Shown: positions 1 through 12,339 of the stretch, in pieces
How positions within the stretch are numbered: position 1 is the stretch's first letter
Layout of the letters: each line of letters starts with the position of its first letter
Source: Struthio camelus
Lineage: Eukaryota; Chordata; Aves; Struthioniformes; Struthionidae
Direction of reading: 5' to 3'
NCBI RefSeq assembly: GCF_040807025.1
Contig: NC_090952.1
Location: 6,216,001-6,280,000, forward strand
DNA: 64,000 bases
Program-made: the position numbers and the translations under genes
Notes under the pieces: model-generated
What the model was told of the DNA's origin: nothing
What the model saw: only the letters and a program-made list of their open reading frames with translations
Database searches by the model: none

Positions 1-2050
1 ACAGAAACCTTCAGTTCATAAGAACAAATTAGCTTGGGGATGAAAAAATAAATAAGGACTAAACAGATCTTTTGTAGTCTTTGTTAGTCTTATTATCTTA
101 CTTTTCATTGCTAGCTGGCAATAAAGAGAAATCATTAAAAAAAAAAAAAACAAAGCAAACATCTCAAACAACACATACAGAGGAATGAATGACACCTCAG
201 TTGAAAATTAGGCCTCTGCACACCTGTAATAAAAATTATACATAGGGGCAAATCCTCCAGCTAATAAAAAACAGGTTCTCTGCAAGACCAGTTCAGAAAT
301 ACTACACCATTTTCAAAGCTCAAGCACTGTCTTTTCAGCATGTCTGTATTATAGTGGGGAGGTAAAGAGCTTTTCTCTACTCCATTGATTTGTGCTATAT
401 AAAAGAAGGAATTGCAATTGCAATTCTTCTCTCCGCAAGTTTAAGTGGCTGCGCTCCCCTTCACTCCTTTAAGAGATCCATAGTAAGCAGGGAGCCTGCA
501 ACAGGCACAGGTTCCCCCTTTGCACCCCAGGCCTGGAGGAATGACAGCAAGGAGTGTTAAGTTATACCCCATAAAGCAAATGTAGAGAACTGCATTGCAC
601 ACTAAAGTATTTACAGTTGCTTATTTTCACCTACAGTGAGGTGAAGGTTGCTTTTCCTGATGTGATGTAACTCAGCACCATTCCTAATCCCAAGCCCCTT
701 ATAGGCTCAGTTGAAGCCTTCATTAACAAGTTGCCAAGAATTAACATTTTGGCCCATTTCAGCTTTTAACTGCCAATACTGGTTCATATTTTTGCAAGCT
801 GAAAGAAGGATACTTACTCTGTAGGCAGGTGCAACTTGTTGGGTGACCAGCTGAGTCATTTTTGGGTGTACAGCAGATAAAATCTCCTGTAGACAATTTT
901 ATGGACACATCAGGCCTCTCGACTGTATTGTGCATCCATCTCGTTTCCCCTTTGTCTGAATCACGTTTTTAGAATGGAGCTTCTTTTGGGAAGATGTTTC
1001 TGTAAACACAGGAATAAGATATTGCCTACTTTCCAAAGTTAATTGCTTTTTTAAAGCGTGGACATGAGGAAGGTGGCAGAGGGTGGGATGTGACTTAAAA
1101 GCAGATGGAAATACAGAAGAACAGTTGCTTAGCACCTATGAAAGTCAGGCCCACTTCTTCACAAGATATATATGTACTTAGGTATCCATATTTAGGCATT
1201 CACATTTCAATTTTGGCCTCTAACTGACCTAAATCCATCCCAGGCTTTTTGAATGCAGTTGATGATTAAAGAAACAAAGGTATCCTAAGAACCTCGCTGC
1301 GGTCCTGGCAGTAATCAGTTCTGCACTCATGGACAGCTTTTGTTCTACCTATGCTCCTGTTGGGAGCTTTGCCATCTATTAATGAATGAAGCACAGGGAT
1401 CAGAAAAAAGCGCTGTAGAAACTTAATTCTAAGATGATTTCTCAGCCAGTGGGACAATAAAAGATCAGCCAGCAGCTTTCTTGCCTTTGTGTGAGTAAGA
1501 GATGCAAATTAAAGATTGCAGTCAGAGACTATTATTCAACCTAGATTATTTTATGTGGCCATGGGTATGTTTTGGAACAGGTCTATAGCATCTATTTATC
1601 CAGGACTGAATTGATGCAATGAAGCAGGATACAGAGAGACAGACCAAGCATTTGAAATAATTAAAAAAAAAAAAAAAAAAGCAATCCTAGATTGACAGTC
1701 AAGAAGAATGTGCTCAAAACCACTTGGAAGCTGAAAACGTTTATTTTACATTCTACTCTATTTCTTCCTCATTAAGGAAAACTCACCTGATAAAAAGAGC
1801 AGGAGATCACCCTGCCTAATGACACAGATAAGGGAGGAAAACAGACGCTTTTAATTCCCATAAGCATCTCCTGCCTTTGTCTCAGCCTGCTTTTTATGCC
1901 TGGATTATGCTAACACTATTAATCTTTGTGTCTGTGACTAACTCCTGGGCTTTTATGTTAGTGACCTGATTCTGCACTAACATGCTCCTCCCAGTTTGGT
2001 GAAGCTCCCCATGTGATCTATTCTTCCCCCTAAATAAAGTTGAAAAATTT
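1..2050. other. non-coding AT-rich stretch, no gene seen
   Basis: I see no exon here that I would defend. The open frames present are short and have no coding character. There are A-runs near 137-150 and 1663-1680. The stretch leads into a GC-richer region starting near 2.06 kb. Confidence 0.5.
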
Positions 2051-2059
2051 GGCTGGGAT

Positions 2060-2700
2060 CAGTGAGTGCTGCTGAGGTGGCTGGTGTGTGCAGCTATTCC
2101 GCCCTCCCCAAGTCTGCAGCACAAATAAGGCGCCTGTTCAGCATTATCCGCCTCTCGGTTTTAAAGACCAAAGGGGGACGAGACCGGGCAGTTAACAAGG
2201 TATCAGGCTACCTCCAAGACCAGGCTTCGCCGTGGGCTCTCAGTCTTGCCACCCCCGAGCAGCCTCCCCTTTTGAAAGTAGCCCAGCGGGCTGAGGAAGA
2301 TGTGGCCGGAGGAGGTGAGTGCTGCATGGTTATGATGAATCCTTTGTGCAGAACCGGAGGCTCGTTAGGAAGTGGTGGAAGGAGGAGGTAGCGGTCGCAA
2401 TTAAAAAATAAAAATTAAAAAAAAAAAGAATCAAAAGCCTCCTTTCCGTCCCCTGCTGCGCAAAGGGCAAACGGCACTTTGTGCTCCTTTCAGAGGGAAT
2501 CTGCCTAACGAGTTGAATTCCCGACAAAGTGCTCCCGGCGTAGAGGCTGGCAGGGCAAAGCCCGAGCATCGGAAGCCGCCTGCGCAAGTCGTGCCTTTGT
2601 CCGGCCGGGCAGGCGGGGGCCCACAGGGCAGGGCGCACCCCCAGCGCTGCCCGCGCTGCAGTCTGGCGCCGCACGGCACGGTACCGACCGCCGTGCGGGG
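2060..2700 (+). promoter_or_regulatory. CpG-rich patch, possible promoter or first exon
   Basis: Base composition changes from AT-rich to GC- and CpG-rich between about 2.06 and 2.7 kb, which is unusual in this window and is typical of a vertebrate CpG-island promoter. On the plus strand an ATG at 2300-2302 is followed after five codons by a strong consensus donor, GGAG then GTGAGT, at about 2311-2320. This could be the first coding exon of a plus-strand gene, possibly the one ending at 15.2 kb. The sequence gives no proof of that link. The GC bias may instead be a side effect of the adjacent minisatellite. Confidence 0.3.
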
Positions 2701-3400
2701 CTGCCACTGCACCGGGCGGCACGGCACAGTAGCGGCGTGCGGGACTGCCACTGTACCGGGCGGCACGGCAATGGGCGGCACGGCACCGCCATGCGGGGCT
2801 GCCACTGCACCGGGCAGCACGGCACAGCACGGCATGGTACCGGCGTGCGGGGCTGCCACTGCACCAGGCAGCACAGCACGGTACTGGCGTGCGGGACTGC
2901 CACTGCACCGTGCGGCACGGCACGGCATGGTACCGGCGTGCGGGGCTGCCACTGCACCGGGCGACACAGCACGACACGGTACCAGCATGTGGGGCTGCCA
3001 CTGCACGGCACAGCACAGTACTGCTGTGTGGGGCTGCCACTGCACCGGGCAGTACGGCACAGTACGGCACGGTACTGGCATGCGGGGCTGCCACTGCACG
3101 GCACAGCACAGTACTGCTGTGTGGGGCTGCCACTGCACCGGACAGCACGGCACAGCACGGCACGGTACTGCCATGCGGGGCTGCCTCTGCACCGGGCGGG
3201 ACAGCACGATACTGGCACGCAGGGCTGTCATTGCACCGGGCAGCACGGCACGGCACTGTACTGGCGAGCGGGGTTGACACTGCACTGGGTGGCATGGCAC
3301 GATACCGCCATGCGGGGCTGCCACTGCACCGGGTTGCACGGCACACTACCGGCGTGCGGGGCTGCCACTGCACCGGGCGGCACAGGACCCGGTGTGCGGG
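2685..3400. repeat. GC-rich minisatellite, about 15 degenerate units
   Basis: About 15 imperfect copies of a unit roughly 36-60 bp long. Each carries the core GGGGCTGCCACTGCACCGGG (degenerate in the last copies), a variable run of GGCAC/AGCAC pentamers, and usually a GGTACC-like spacer with GGCGTGC. Unit length differs mainly in the number of pentamers, so this is a nested repeat, a pentanucleotide microsatellite inside a minisatellite. The repeat has few stop codons in several frames of both strands, so it creates long artificial ORFs, the largest about 447 codons on the minus strand. I do not treat those as genes. Confidence 0.9.
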
Positions 3401-3799
3401 GCTGGTGCGGCCCGGCCCAACCCCAGCTGGCCCGCGGCAGCTAGAGCTGGGCTGCCCACCCCGGCATAGCGCTGCCCTGGTGCCCCTCATGGGGCTCCCT
3501 GTGCACTGCCCAGCTCCGCAGTAACGGGCACGACCATCTTCCACCCAGCAGCTTCCCCTACAGCCACCCACCATGCACTCGCTCTGCACAAAGCCTCGCA
3601 GCGCGCTCCTGCACAGCACAAAGGTGCACCACACACCCATACTCCCCACACTGTGCATCTTTTCCATCCCCACAGGGGTCCCACATACCGCTCACCCGTC
3701 CCTTTTCTCCACACAAGCTTTTCCCCTTCCATTATCCACTTTACTTGTTCCCCATGACCACCCACCAAAGTAGCACACCTCTTCCCCTTCCATACATAC

Positions 3800-6700
3800 A
3801 CCTGGTCAGTAGGTCTTGCTACATATATATGTAGACTGAATCCTTCATCCTACAAATGGCAGAAGGCAATGTGTCTTCCATATGCCCAAGCGTTCCCTTG
3901 CATGCGTTGCTAAAGCAATGCACAGGCAACATACCATGTAACCCACAGATCTCTAACATATTAATTGATCCGTAATGCATTTCACATAACCTCTTCCTTT
4001 TTTGGAACACAACTTAAAAGGAAAGTCAACCCTCACTAGTAGGCACAGTGCCTAAGGGAAGTAAGTCTTCAATCCCCTTCTCCCACACTGCCTAGTACTT
4101 TAGGTTCAGTATAGGCACCAGCTTACTGCACACAAGTTCTTCCTATGCCAAAGACAAAGTACTTCTGCATTAAGACTAGGAGAGAGGAGAAGAGGGCAGT
4201 GGGGAGGAAAGATGTTTGCTACTTAGCCAGAACTCTCAAATTAGACCCAGACTGTCCCTGGTCCATGTTGTGGGGAAATAAATATGGTCTTATTCCAGAA
4301 ATGTAAAGACACAAAGTAGCTGCATCTAAAATGACATTCATCACTCCCCCGCTATGTCCCCTGATTCCTCCCACCCTCTAACTTATTTTCCTTGCACAAT
4401 TTTGAGGGTGAAATTCCCTGAGTACTGAATGTATTGTAGTCCTAGGCTGGAACTATTCATCAAGAATAAGCACACTGGCTGGAAGGAGAAGAGTTTCTTT
4501 TTAAATGAGTTGGACGAACACTTGAATATTCAAACAATCTTTTTGCTCGTTGGCATGTTTAAAAAAATGTTATCCCTGCAGAATTTTCAATCTTGGCAAA
4601 TGTTAGATCCAAGAGGAAGGCTGCAAAGCGTCCCACCCGTAATTACATCCCTCACTAGCAGTAGGGAAGGAGAAAAAAAGGAGAGGAGAGATTTAAAAAG
4701 GGAGAGGGATAAGAACAGAGATCTCATTTGTCCATTTCCCTTTCACAGCTAATTAGCCCTGAACCAGAACCTTCCCTCACCTACAAAAAAAACGAGAATT
4801 TAATGAAAAGGACACCGACTTTCTTAAGATCTTATTTTGTGAAGATCCTGCTTCTTAGGGTTTTGTTTTGTTCATTTGAATTCAACTCCAAACAGCTTTC
4901 AGTTTTCATTTATCCTGTAATTCAAGAGAATGATTAAAACAATCCACTTGTATCTGGACTGGTAAGTACTCGCTCTGACTCCAAAAAAAATGTAATACGG
5001 AGCATTAGGACAAACTGATCTTAGAAAGAGGCAAATGGAAAAGTCATTGACTGATTTTAAGCATCAGTTGAGAAAGGGAATTGCTTGCACTTCAGGAGCT
5101 GGGTTTTCACAGAATAACATCTAAAATATAGATAAATGGAAAAGTTCATAGGCTGCCTCTGTAATTGCAGGAGGTAATTGCCCCTGATTTTGAAAGGGAT
5201 GTGGGAAGAACCGCGTAGAATGCTGGAAAAGAATTGCAAAAGGAAAAGAATATGAACTAAATTAGCAAAAAGTCAACCGTGAAAGACAATTTCCAAAGGG
5301 AAAAAAGGATCCACTTTTTACGGGATACATTTTTTAGCTGATCATATGTGATTGCTTCTGTAGCAGGAAAAACAAACCATGGCTTATCTGTAAGATCCAG
5401 CCTCTGAGAAGAGGAGTACTGTGGGATGTTTTGAGAAAAGAAATGTCAACATAATTTTTAAAATGCAGCAAAGCTTATTTCAAAGAGAACATCATAAAGG
5501 AACAGGTCTGTTCAAATGTTTAGAGAATAACACTTTGAAGTAGCACTGTTCTCCAAATTAAAAAAAAAAAAAAAACAAACCTTCCCCAGATGAAAGAGGT
5601 AAGACTTGATGTCTTTCCCTAACATATTTTATTACAGCATCCATAAGCCTCAGTCAGCACATTTATTAGGAGCATTTAATCTAGAATTTCAAAGCTACTG
5701 CAAAAAATGTTATACGAAGATTTCATTGATCAGGATGATCAGCTCTCTCCACACCAAGATATAGACAAGAAGATTAAAACACTTATCACACAGGTACATT
5801 TCAGTAGCACTGGTCTGAGTACAGAAATCATCAAGTACTTAATCTATAACATGATTTACTTGTAGTTCATTCCTGGAAATAGGCACCAGCAACTTCCAGA
5901 AGTATTTGTACTGTGTATGCACAAAAGATAACACTTACCAAAACACGCAGTTACAAGAAGGCTATAACCATGCCTAAGAAGCTGCTGGTGTTTATAAAAA
6001 TCACACTTACAGCAAATTAATATGTCATAAGAAGTCACCTTAAAATTAATGGGATGAATAACAGTTTCAGAGAGAGCCTACAAAACAACAGGTCTGTTGC
6101 TTCAATCGTCCTTACTTCAGGAGTTACTTAATTTAAATTAAAACCTTAAAAAACAGAAGTAGCTCCACATAGCTCCTGTACAAACCAAAGCCCACAGAAA
6201 TAGCGTATTACATTTATGGTTAACACAAATCACAGACAGACATACCCACAGTAGCAGTTCTGGAACATAAAAGCAAAACCATCAACTTCCATCTGAAACA
6301 ACAGAAGCTGCTTTCCACAGCATTTCTCAGGGCAGAGTTGGTATCAGGTTCTGCTCTAATATTCCTTGCTTTTATCATATTCAGTCTGTCCTCCAAAATT
6401 ACCTGAGCCTACTACAGTTTTTAAAAGAATCAGGACATTCCTGGTCCCATCCTGATTCAGGAAACCATGGGATATTGTTCCTTTTATAGAAACAAGATTG
6501 GACCTTCTGTTGACTTATATACTGGATCAATGCTGGAATGACCTACTACAAACAATTCCAAAACCTGCAGTCTTTTCCTGCTCTTGCAAAAGGGAGGAGA
6601 AAACCTCAAAGCAAAACCACCAGACAGCTTAGAAAACTCATATTTCCAGAGTATAATGAAGACAGAACAGGCTGAACCACTGCTAAAAGCAGGCTTTTCT

Positions 6701-9430
6701 GGTTCATTAGGATAAAAATAGGGTAAAGCATTCTGAGAGAGTAAGACCTGAATTTTATAGACTTAATTAAAAGACTAATTGACTTGCTTAAATCTTCATT
6801 TAAGTTGCTTGTTATGTCACCGGACATCATAGCAAGGATTACAGGCAAATTAAGTTTCTAAGGTGTGATTAAGTGTAAAAAATCTAATATAGATCAATTT
6901 TTTGTTTTTATTTGAGGCTAACAATTAGGAAAGCAAAGGTAAAAACAAGTCATTTGATTTTAGGGCTCCTCAGATAAATACCAAGTTTAACACCTACAAA
7001 CCTGTTGTCATTACAAACATATTCGAGGGACACTGCAGTTCTGTAATATCCAGATGTTTACTATTTAATACCTTCAAAGTACACACAACTGCCTGGGAAG
7101 TATGAAGCCTAGCTGGCTCTCAGCTGGAAGCTGAGGAGCGCTTTAGAATTTGGGAACCTTAAGATTCCCAAAAGTATTTTAAGCACCCAAAGATGAAAAT
7201 AAATCTGCCTGTAGTATGTACGGGCATTTTTGAAAATGGCTATGGTGGTCCTAACTACATCTTTGAAATACTCTTAAAATCTGGCCGTTGGTTCTTACAC
7301 AAGAGTTTATAGAAGATACAGTGAAAAACAGGTAGCAAGACTGACGGACCTCACTATGTGCTTCTTGAATACTTTCCTCCCTTCTCTCCCTCCCCCATTT
7401 TTTTGCCCTTTCCCTCCCCCCTCCTTGTCCCCCTTTCGCTTGCTCTCACTCCCACTCTGGCTTTCATCTGCAATTTTGTGCACGAGTGTATTAGCAAATG
7501 TCTTGCTACACTAGCTCTAGAGGAGAAAAAGAATCATTTACATATCAAGTTTACAACATGACAGATACATTTCATACAAAAGTCTACATCAAAAAGATGC
7601 AAATATAGAAGAAGTGGGCACATTCTTCTCCAAAGCAATAAAAACAGAAGATGCATTTAAACGGCATCAGGGAAATTTACAAGCAAGCTGAAGGCAGAAA
7701 GAAAGCCTGGAAATATATTTAAAAGCCAATACGTATTTAAGATGATATAAACGCTACAAGTAATTCTACATTTGATTTGAAAATGCAGTGCGTGTATCAG
7801 TCTCTGTGAATACATGAAAGAGACGCACACAAGCTAGAGATCCAGGATTCTGCTCCATACTGAAATCAAAGCGATTTTTGATATTGATTCACAAGGAGTA
7901 GGATATAGTTTCAGGTCAGTGGTCTTTGCTTTGGAACGTTTTTGTGTTCACTTGAAAACAGTATCATCCACACAATTTTCTCACTCGCTGCTGGTTTCTA
8001 TGTTCCTGGCAACCATTCTTCCTGAATGGATAAAATCAAGCAGTCAAAAGAAGGGAAGTGTGAGTTAACCTAAAGGCAGTGTATGTACAATGAACTTCAT
8101 ATTAAAACAACAAAACTGCAGTACTTAACCTGTGATTTCTGGCCCTCATCCTTCCAGTGAGGCTGGAAATTTCAGACATTCACAGAACTCAGTCCTTCCT
8201 TTAACTGAGACAAAGAATCAGAAAACAGAGTTACCCAAGCAAAAAAGCATAGGCAACTAAAACTCTAGATATAAAGTCCAGTTTTCCACCCAGCATTTTG
8301 GTTTTTTAAGGATTCAGTACAAGTTGTCATTGTTCTTTTTAATACTAACCTTAATATTATTATCACTAAGTCACAAAAATACAGTAGGCCAAATTTGCTT
8401 ACAGTTTTTTTATAAAAAGGTAGAGGTCTCAGGGAAATCAAGGAGCTGCTCATTAACATTCTTACTTCTTTCCAGTAATTCAGCATTTGATCAGATGCCA
8501 GTAACCTGTTTTGAGACACTAATTCTTGTTACTGTGTTTTGGAGCTTCTTTTTTTCCTCTCATATAAATTATATCAAACTTTCTCTTCTTCCTTTAAACC
8601 CTCAAAACTCAGACAAAAAACTCAAAAATCTATTTGTCTCTACTTCACTGGAGTACTCTACTGAGAGGCACAGAGGTCAAACTTGAAGAACAAAAAGCAA
8701 AGACAATGCCTGTCCTAAGGACATTATTAAACAAGTGCAGATGTTGTCCCCAATAGCTTACACTAAGTTAAATTTTACTTCATGTATTAGCTTACTACTA
8801 TAGAAATATACAAAAATATGAGCCAGGGTAGCAAAACACATCTCTAGATGAGGACATATATTACGTCAATTGCCTACTCTTAAGTAAGTATCAAACATTA
8901 CACCAATTTCATTAAAAAGTTGAGAAATGTGTTGAGCTTCCCAATATATTAATATGCTTTCTGCAAAGTTTGTTCCAACAAATCAGTATTTTCAGACCAA
9001 AAATCACCCGAATTATTTTTGTAAATACCTGAACCATTCAGTCTAATACATTTATTAAATGTTAATGGGAATTAAATGTGTATATTCCTGAGATACCAGC
9101 TCACATGTTCATAATGCTCAGACAAAATACACTAAAGACTTATGACTCACACAAGAACAATCAAACAATGTAAGAAATATTTATTCCCTACTGTTTAAAT
9201 TAAATTAGGGCATGGATATTGAAGAATGTTGTTGTTTTTTCTAATGGAAACTTTCCTCCTGAGAATGTGTTGACATTGAGACTTCAGTAGACGGAATCTG
9301 AGTCAGCTTGAAAGGTATACTTTGTGTGTGCATGAGTGTGCACTCAATACAGTGATTAAAGATGATATAAAAAGACTTAGCCAAATTTAAGCATAAGGTC
9401 CAATTCTTTCTCAGAAACTGAAATATCAGT
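3800..9430. other. intergenic or intronic stretch with one candidate exon
   Basis: AT-rich sequence without recognisable genes. A pyrimidine-rich segment lies at about 7369-7445. One possible plus-strand exon at 5685-5793 is listed separately. Nothing else here has both an open frame and convincing splice sites. Confidence 0.5.
5685..5793 (+). CDS. candidate internal exon, unknown gene
   Basis: A 109-nt segment preceded by TTTAATCTAG and followed by CACAG then GTACAT, so it has acceptor and donor dinucleotides. It is open in one frame (one split base, then 36 codons). It encodes an acidic, then lysine-rich hydrophilic peptide, including DQDDQLS and DIDKKIKTL, consistent with a surface helix. 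It lies on the same strand as the membrane-protein exon at 14.95 kb and could belong to the same gene. I recognise no family. An open 36-codon segment can easily arise by chance, so confidence is low. Confidence 0.22.
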
Positions 9431-9463
9431 AGGACGTTGCAGCATCTGCTGATATGACCACTG

Positions 9464-12330
9464 CTACTGCGGTCTCACCAGTGCTGAGTAGAGGGGAGTA
9501 ATCCCCTCCCTCGACCTGCTAGCTACGTGCTTTCTAATGCAGCCCAGGATGCCGTTGGCCTTCTCTGCTGAAAGGATGCATTGCTGGCTTATGTTCAACT
9601 TGTTGCCTGCCAGGAGCCACAGGTGCTTTTCTGCAAAGCTGCTTTCCAGCCAGTCAGCCCCCAGCCTACATTGCTGCATGAGGTTATTCCTCCCCAGGTG
9701 CAGGACTTCATACTTCCCTTTGTTGAACTTCATGAGGTTCCTCTCCGCCCAACTCGCCAGCCTGTCAAGGTCCCTCTGAATGGCAGCACAGCCCTCTGGC
9801 GTATCAGCCACTCCTCCCAACTCTGTATCATCTGCAACTCTGTCTCATCACCTAGGTCGTTCATGAAGATGATAAACAGCATTGACTGTGGTATTGATCC
9901 CTGAGGTGCTCCACTAGTGACTGGCCTCCAGCCAGACTTTGTGCTGCCGATCACAACACTTTGAGCCCAGCAGTTCAGCCAGTTTTCAGTCCACCTCACT
10001 GTCCATTAATCTAGTCCATACTTCATTAGTTGGTCTATGAGGATGCTATTGGAGACAGTGTCAAAAGCCTCATTGAAGTCAAGATAAACAACATCCACTG
10101 CTCTCCCTTCATTCACCAGGCTAGTCATTTCACCACAGGCGGCTACCAGGCTGGTCAAGTATATTTTCCCCCTTTGTAAATACATGCCAACTATCCCCAA
10201 TTACCTTTTTGTCCTTAATATGTTTAGAAATGGTTGCCAGGAGGATTTGCTCCATCATCTTCCCAGGGATTGAGGTGGGGCTGACTGTACTATAGTTCCC
10301 CAGATCCACCTGCTTGCCCTTCTTGAAGACAGGAGTGATGTTTGTTTACTTCCAGTCCTCAGGAACCTCTCCCAAACATCAAAACCTTTCAAAAATTATC
10401 AAGAGTTGCCTTGCAAAGACATCGCCCAGCTCCCTCAGCACTCGTGAGTGCTTCCCATCAGATCCCATGGATTGGTGTATGTTCACTTGGTTTAAATTGT
10501 TCCCCAGCTTGATCCTCCTGTACCAAGGGAAAGTCTTCATCGCTCGAAACTTCCCCACTTGTCTCAGGGGCCTGGAGCTGCTGCAAGCAAATCTTACCAG
10601 TAAAGACCAAGCTGAAAAAGGCACTGAATGCCTTGACCTCTTCCAGGTCCTTTGTCATGAAGACCCCTGCCCCTTTCAGCACCAGGCCCATGTTTTCTCT
10701 AGTCTTTCTCTCGCTGCTGATACTCCTATAAAAATCTTTCTTGTTACCCTTTATGTTCCTTTCTGGGTTCACCTCCAGATGGGCTTTGGTTTACCTAACC
10801 CCAACCTCCATGCTTGGACAGGGTCTCTATATGCCTCCTGGGTCACCTGTCCATGCTTCCACCTCTTGTATGCTTCCTTTTTATGTTTGAGTTTTGTTAG
10901 GAGCTCCTTGTTCACCCATTCAGGCCTCCTGTCACCTTCACTTGATTTCCTGCACATCAGGATGGACAATTCTTGAGTTTAGAGGAGGTGACCCTTGAAA
11001 AATCAACCAGCTCTCCTGGACCCTTCTTCTCTCCAGGACTGTCCTCCATGAGATTCTTCCAAGCAGGTCCCTGAACAGGCCAAAATCTGTTCTCCTGAAG
11101 CCCAGGGTTGTAATCTTGCTATTTGCCTTGTCCCCTCCTCTCAGGATCCTGAACTCCACCTCCTCTTGGTCACTGCAGCCAAGGCTGTCCTCGACCTTAA
11201 CGTTCCTGACCAGTCTTCCCTGTTTGTAAGCAGGAGGCCCAGCAGATCACCTTCCCTCATCAGCTCCTCAATCACTTGCATCAGGAAGTTGATGAACGCG
11301 CTCCAGAAACCCGAATTGTTTGTGCCCTGCTGTGTTGCCCTTCCAGGAGATATGTGAAGGTTAAAGCCCCCAAAAGGACCTGGGCCTGTGAACAAGAGGC
11401 TCCCTTCTCTTGTCCAAGGAAGGCTTCAGTCAATTCTTCTCGATCAGGTAGTCTGTAGCAGACATCCACAACACCGCCTATATTGACCCGCCCTCCAATC
11501 CTACCCTATAAACTCTCAACTGACTACATCATTCGTCCCTAGGCAGAGCTCCACGTATGCCCACTGCTCTCTTACATAAAGGGCAACTCCTCCTTGCCTT
11601 CTGGGTCTGCTCCTCCTAAGGAGTCTGTATCCATCCATGACAGCAGTCATTTGAGGTATCCCGCCACGTCTCTGCGAATCCAATGAGATCATAGCTCTGC
11701 AACAGCATGCAGACCTCTAACTCCTCCTGTTTGTTCCCCATGCTGTGTTCATTAAAGTACAGGCACTTCAGACGGGCACCCAGTTGGTCCTGATTTCACA
11801 GAAAACATATGAGATTCTCTCATAAAGCTGTCTTCTCGGCACGGTGCTTATTTGTGTGCCACACACTTCAAGCAGGCCCCCAGCCTTGCCAATCCAGTCC
11901 ACCAATTCCTCACTTGCTTGTGGCTCGTCATCTAGCTCCCACGTAGTTCCTAATTTAAAGCTCTCCTTACCAAGTTGGCCAGCCTGTTGGCAAAGGTGCT
12001 TTTCTTCCACTTGATCAGGTGGATCCCGGCTCTCCCTAATAGTTCTAAGTCCTCAAAGAGGGTCCCATGGCAGTAAAAAAACAAATCCCTGTTGCTCACA
12101 TCCAGCTATGCAACCAGTTGCTGATTTGCAGGATCCATCCACTTCTCTTCAAGTCCCTTCCCCTTTCCAGGAGAATCAAGGGAAAAAAACGCATGGGACC
12201 CCATGCCCATAACCGTTACCCCCAGGGCCATGTAGTCACTCTTAATATACTCCAGATTTCCCTAGGCAGTATCATTTGTGCTCACATGGACGAGCAGCAG
12301 CAGGTAATAGAGATATGAGACACCAGACAT
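9464..12330 (-). mobile_element. CR1 (chicken repeat 1) LINE, near-complete ORF2, inactive
   Basis: A non-LTR retrotransposon of the CR1 clade in reverse orientation. From 12.33 kb down to 9.46 kb the minus strand gives 5' region, apurinic endonuclease and reverse transcriptase. The endonuclease segment begins near 11.74 kb, with an ETW motif near 11.67 kb and VCYR-P near 11.46 kb. Reverse transcriptase pieces include KSMG-DG-H-RVLREL near 10.4-10.5 kb, the catalytic YLDFNEAFDT box at about 10.05-10.1 kb, VTSGAPQGS near 9.91 kb and the second catalytic ADDT at 9824-9835. The frame is broken many times by frameshifts and stops, so the copy is dead. It ends at the conserved LYSALVRP segment. 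The last part of ORF2 and the 3' UTR with its terminal octamer repeat are missing. Confidence 0.93.
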
Positions 12331-12339
12331 AAGAGACCA

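Noticed and set aside
2330..3673. 447-codon minus-strand open frame and several overlapping 200-300-codon frames on both strands
   Set aside because: They coincide with the minisatellite. Several frames are open at once, and the peptides are simple cysteine/arginine/proline repeats.
8324..8686. Plus-strand frame beginning with a signal-peptide-like hydrophobic run
   Set aside because: No ATG at the start and no exon borders. Hydrophobic runs arise readily from T-rich DNA.
9464..11469. Separate minus-strand proteins with reverse transcriptase similarity
   Set aside because: They are pieces of one frameshifted CR1 ORF2, annotated as the mobile element.
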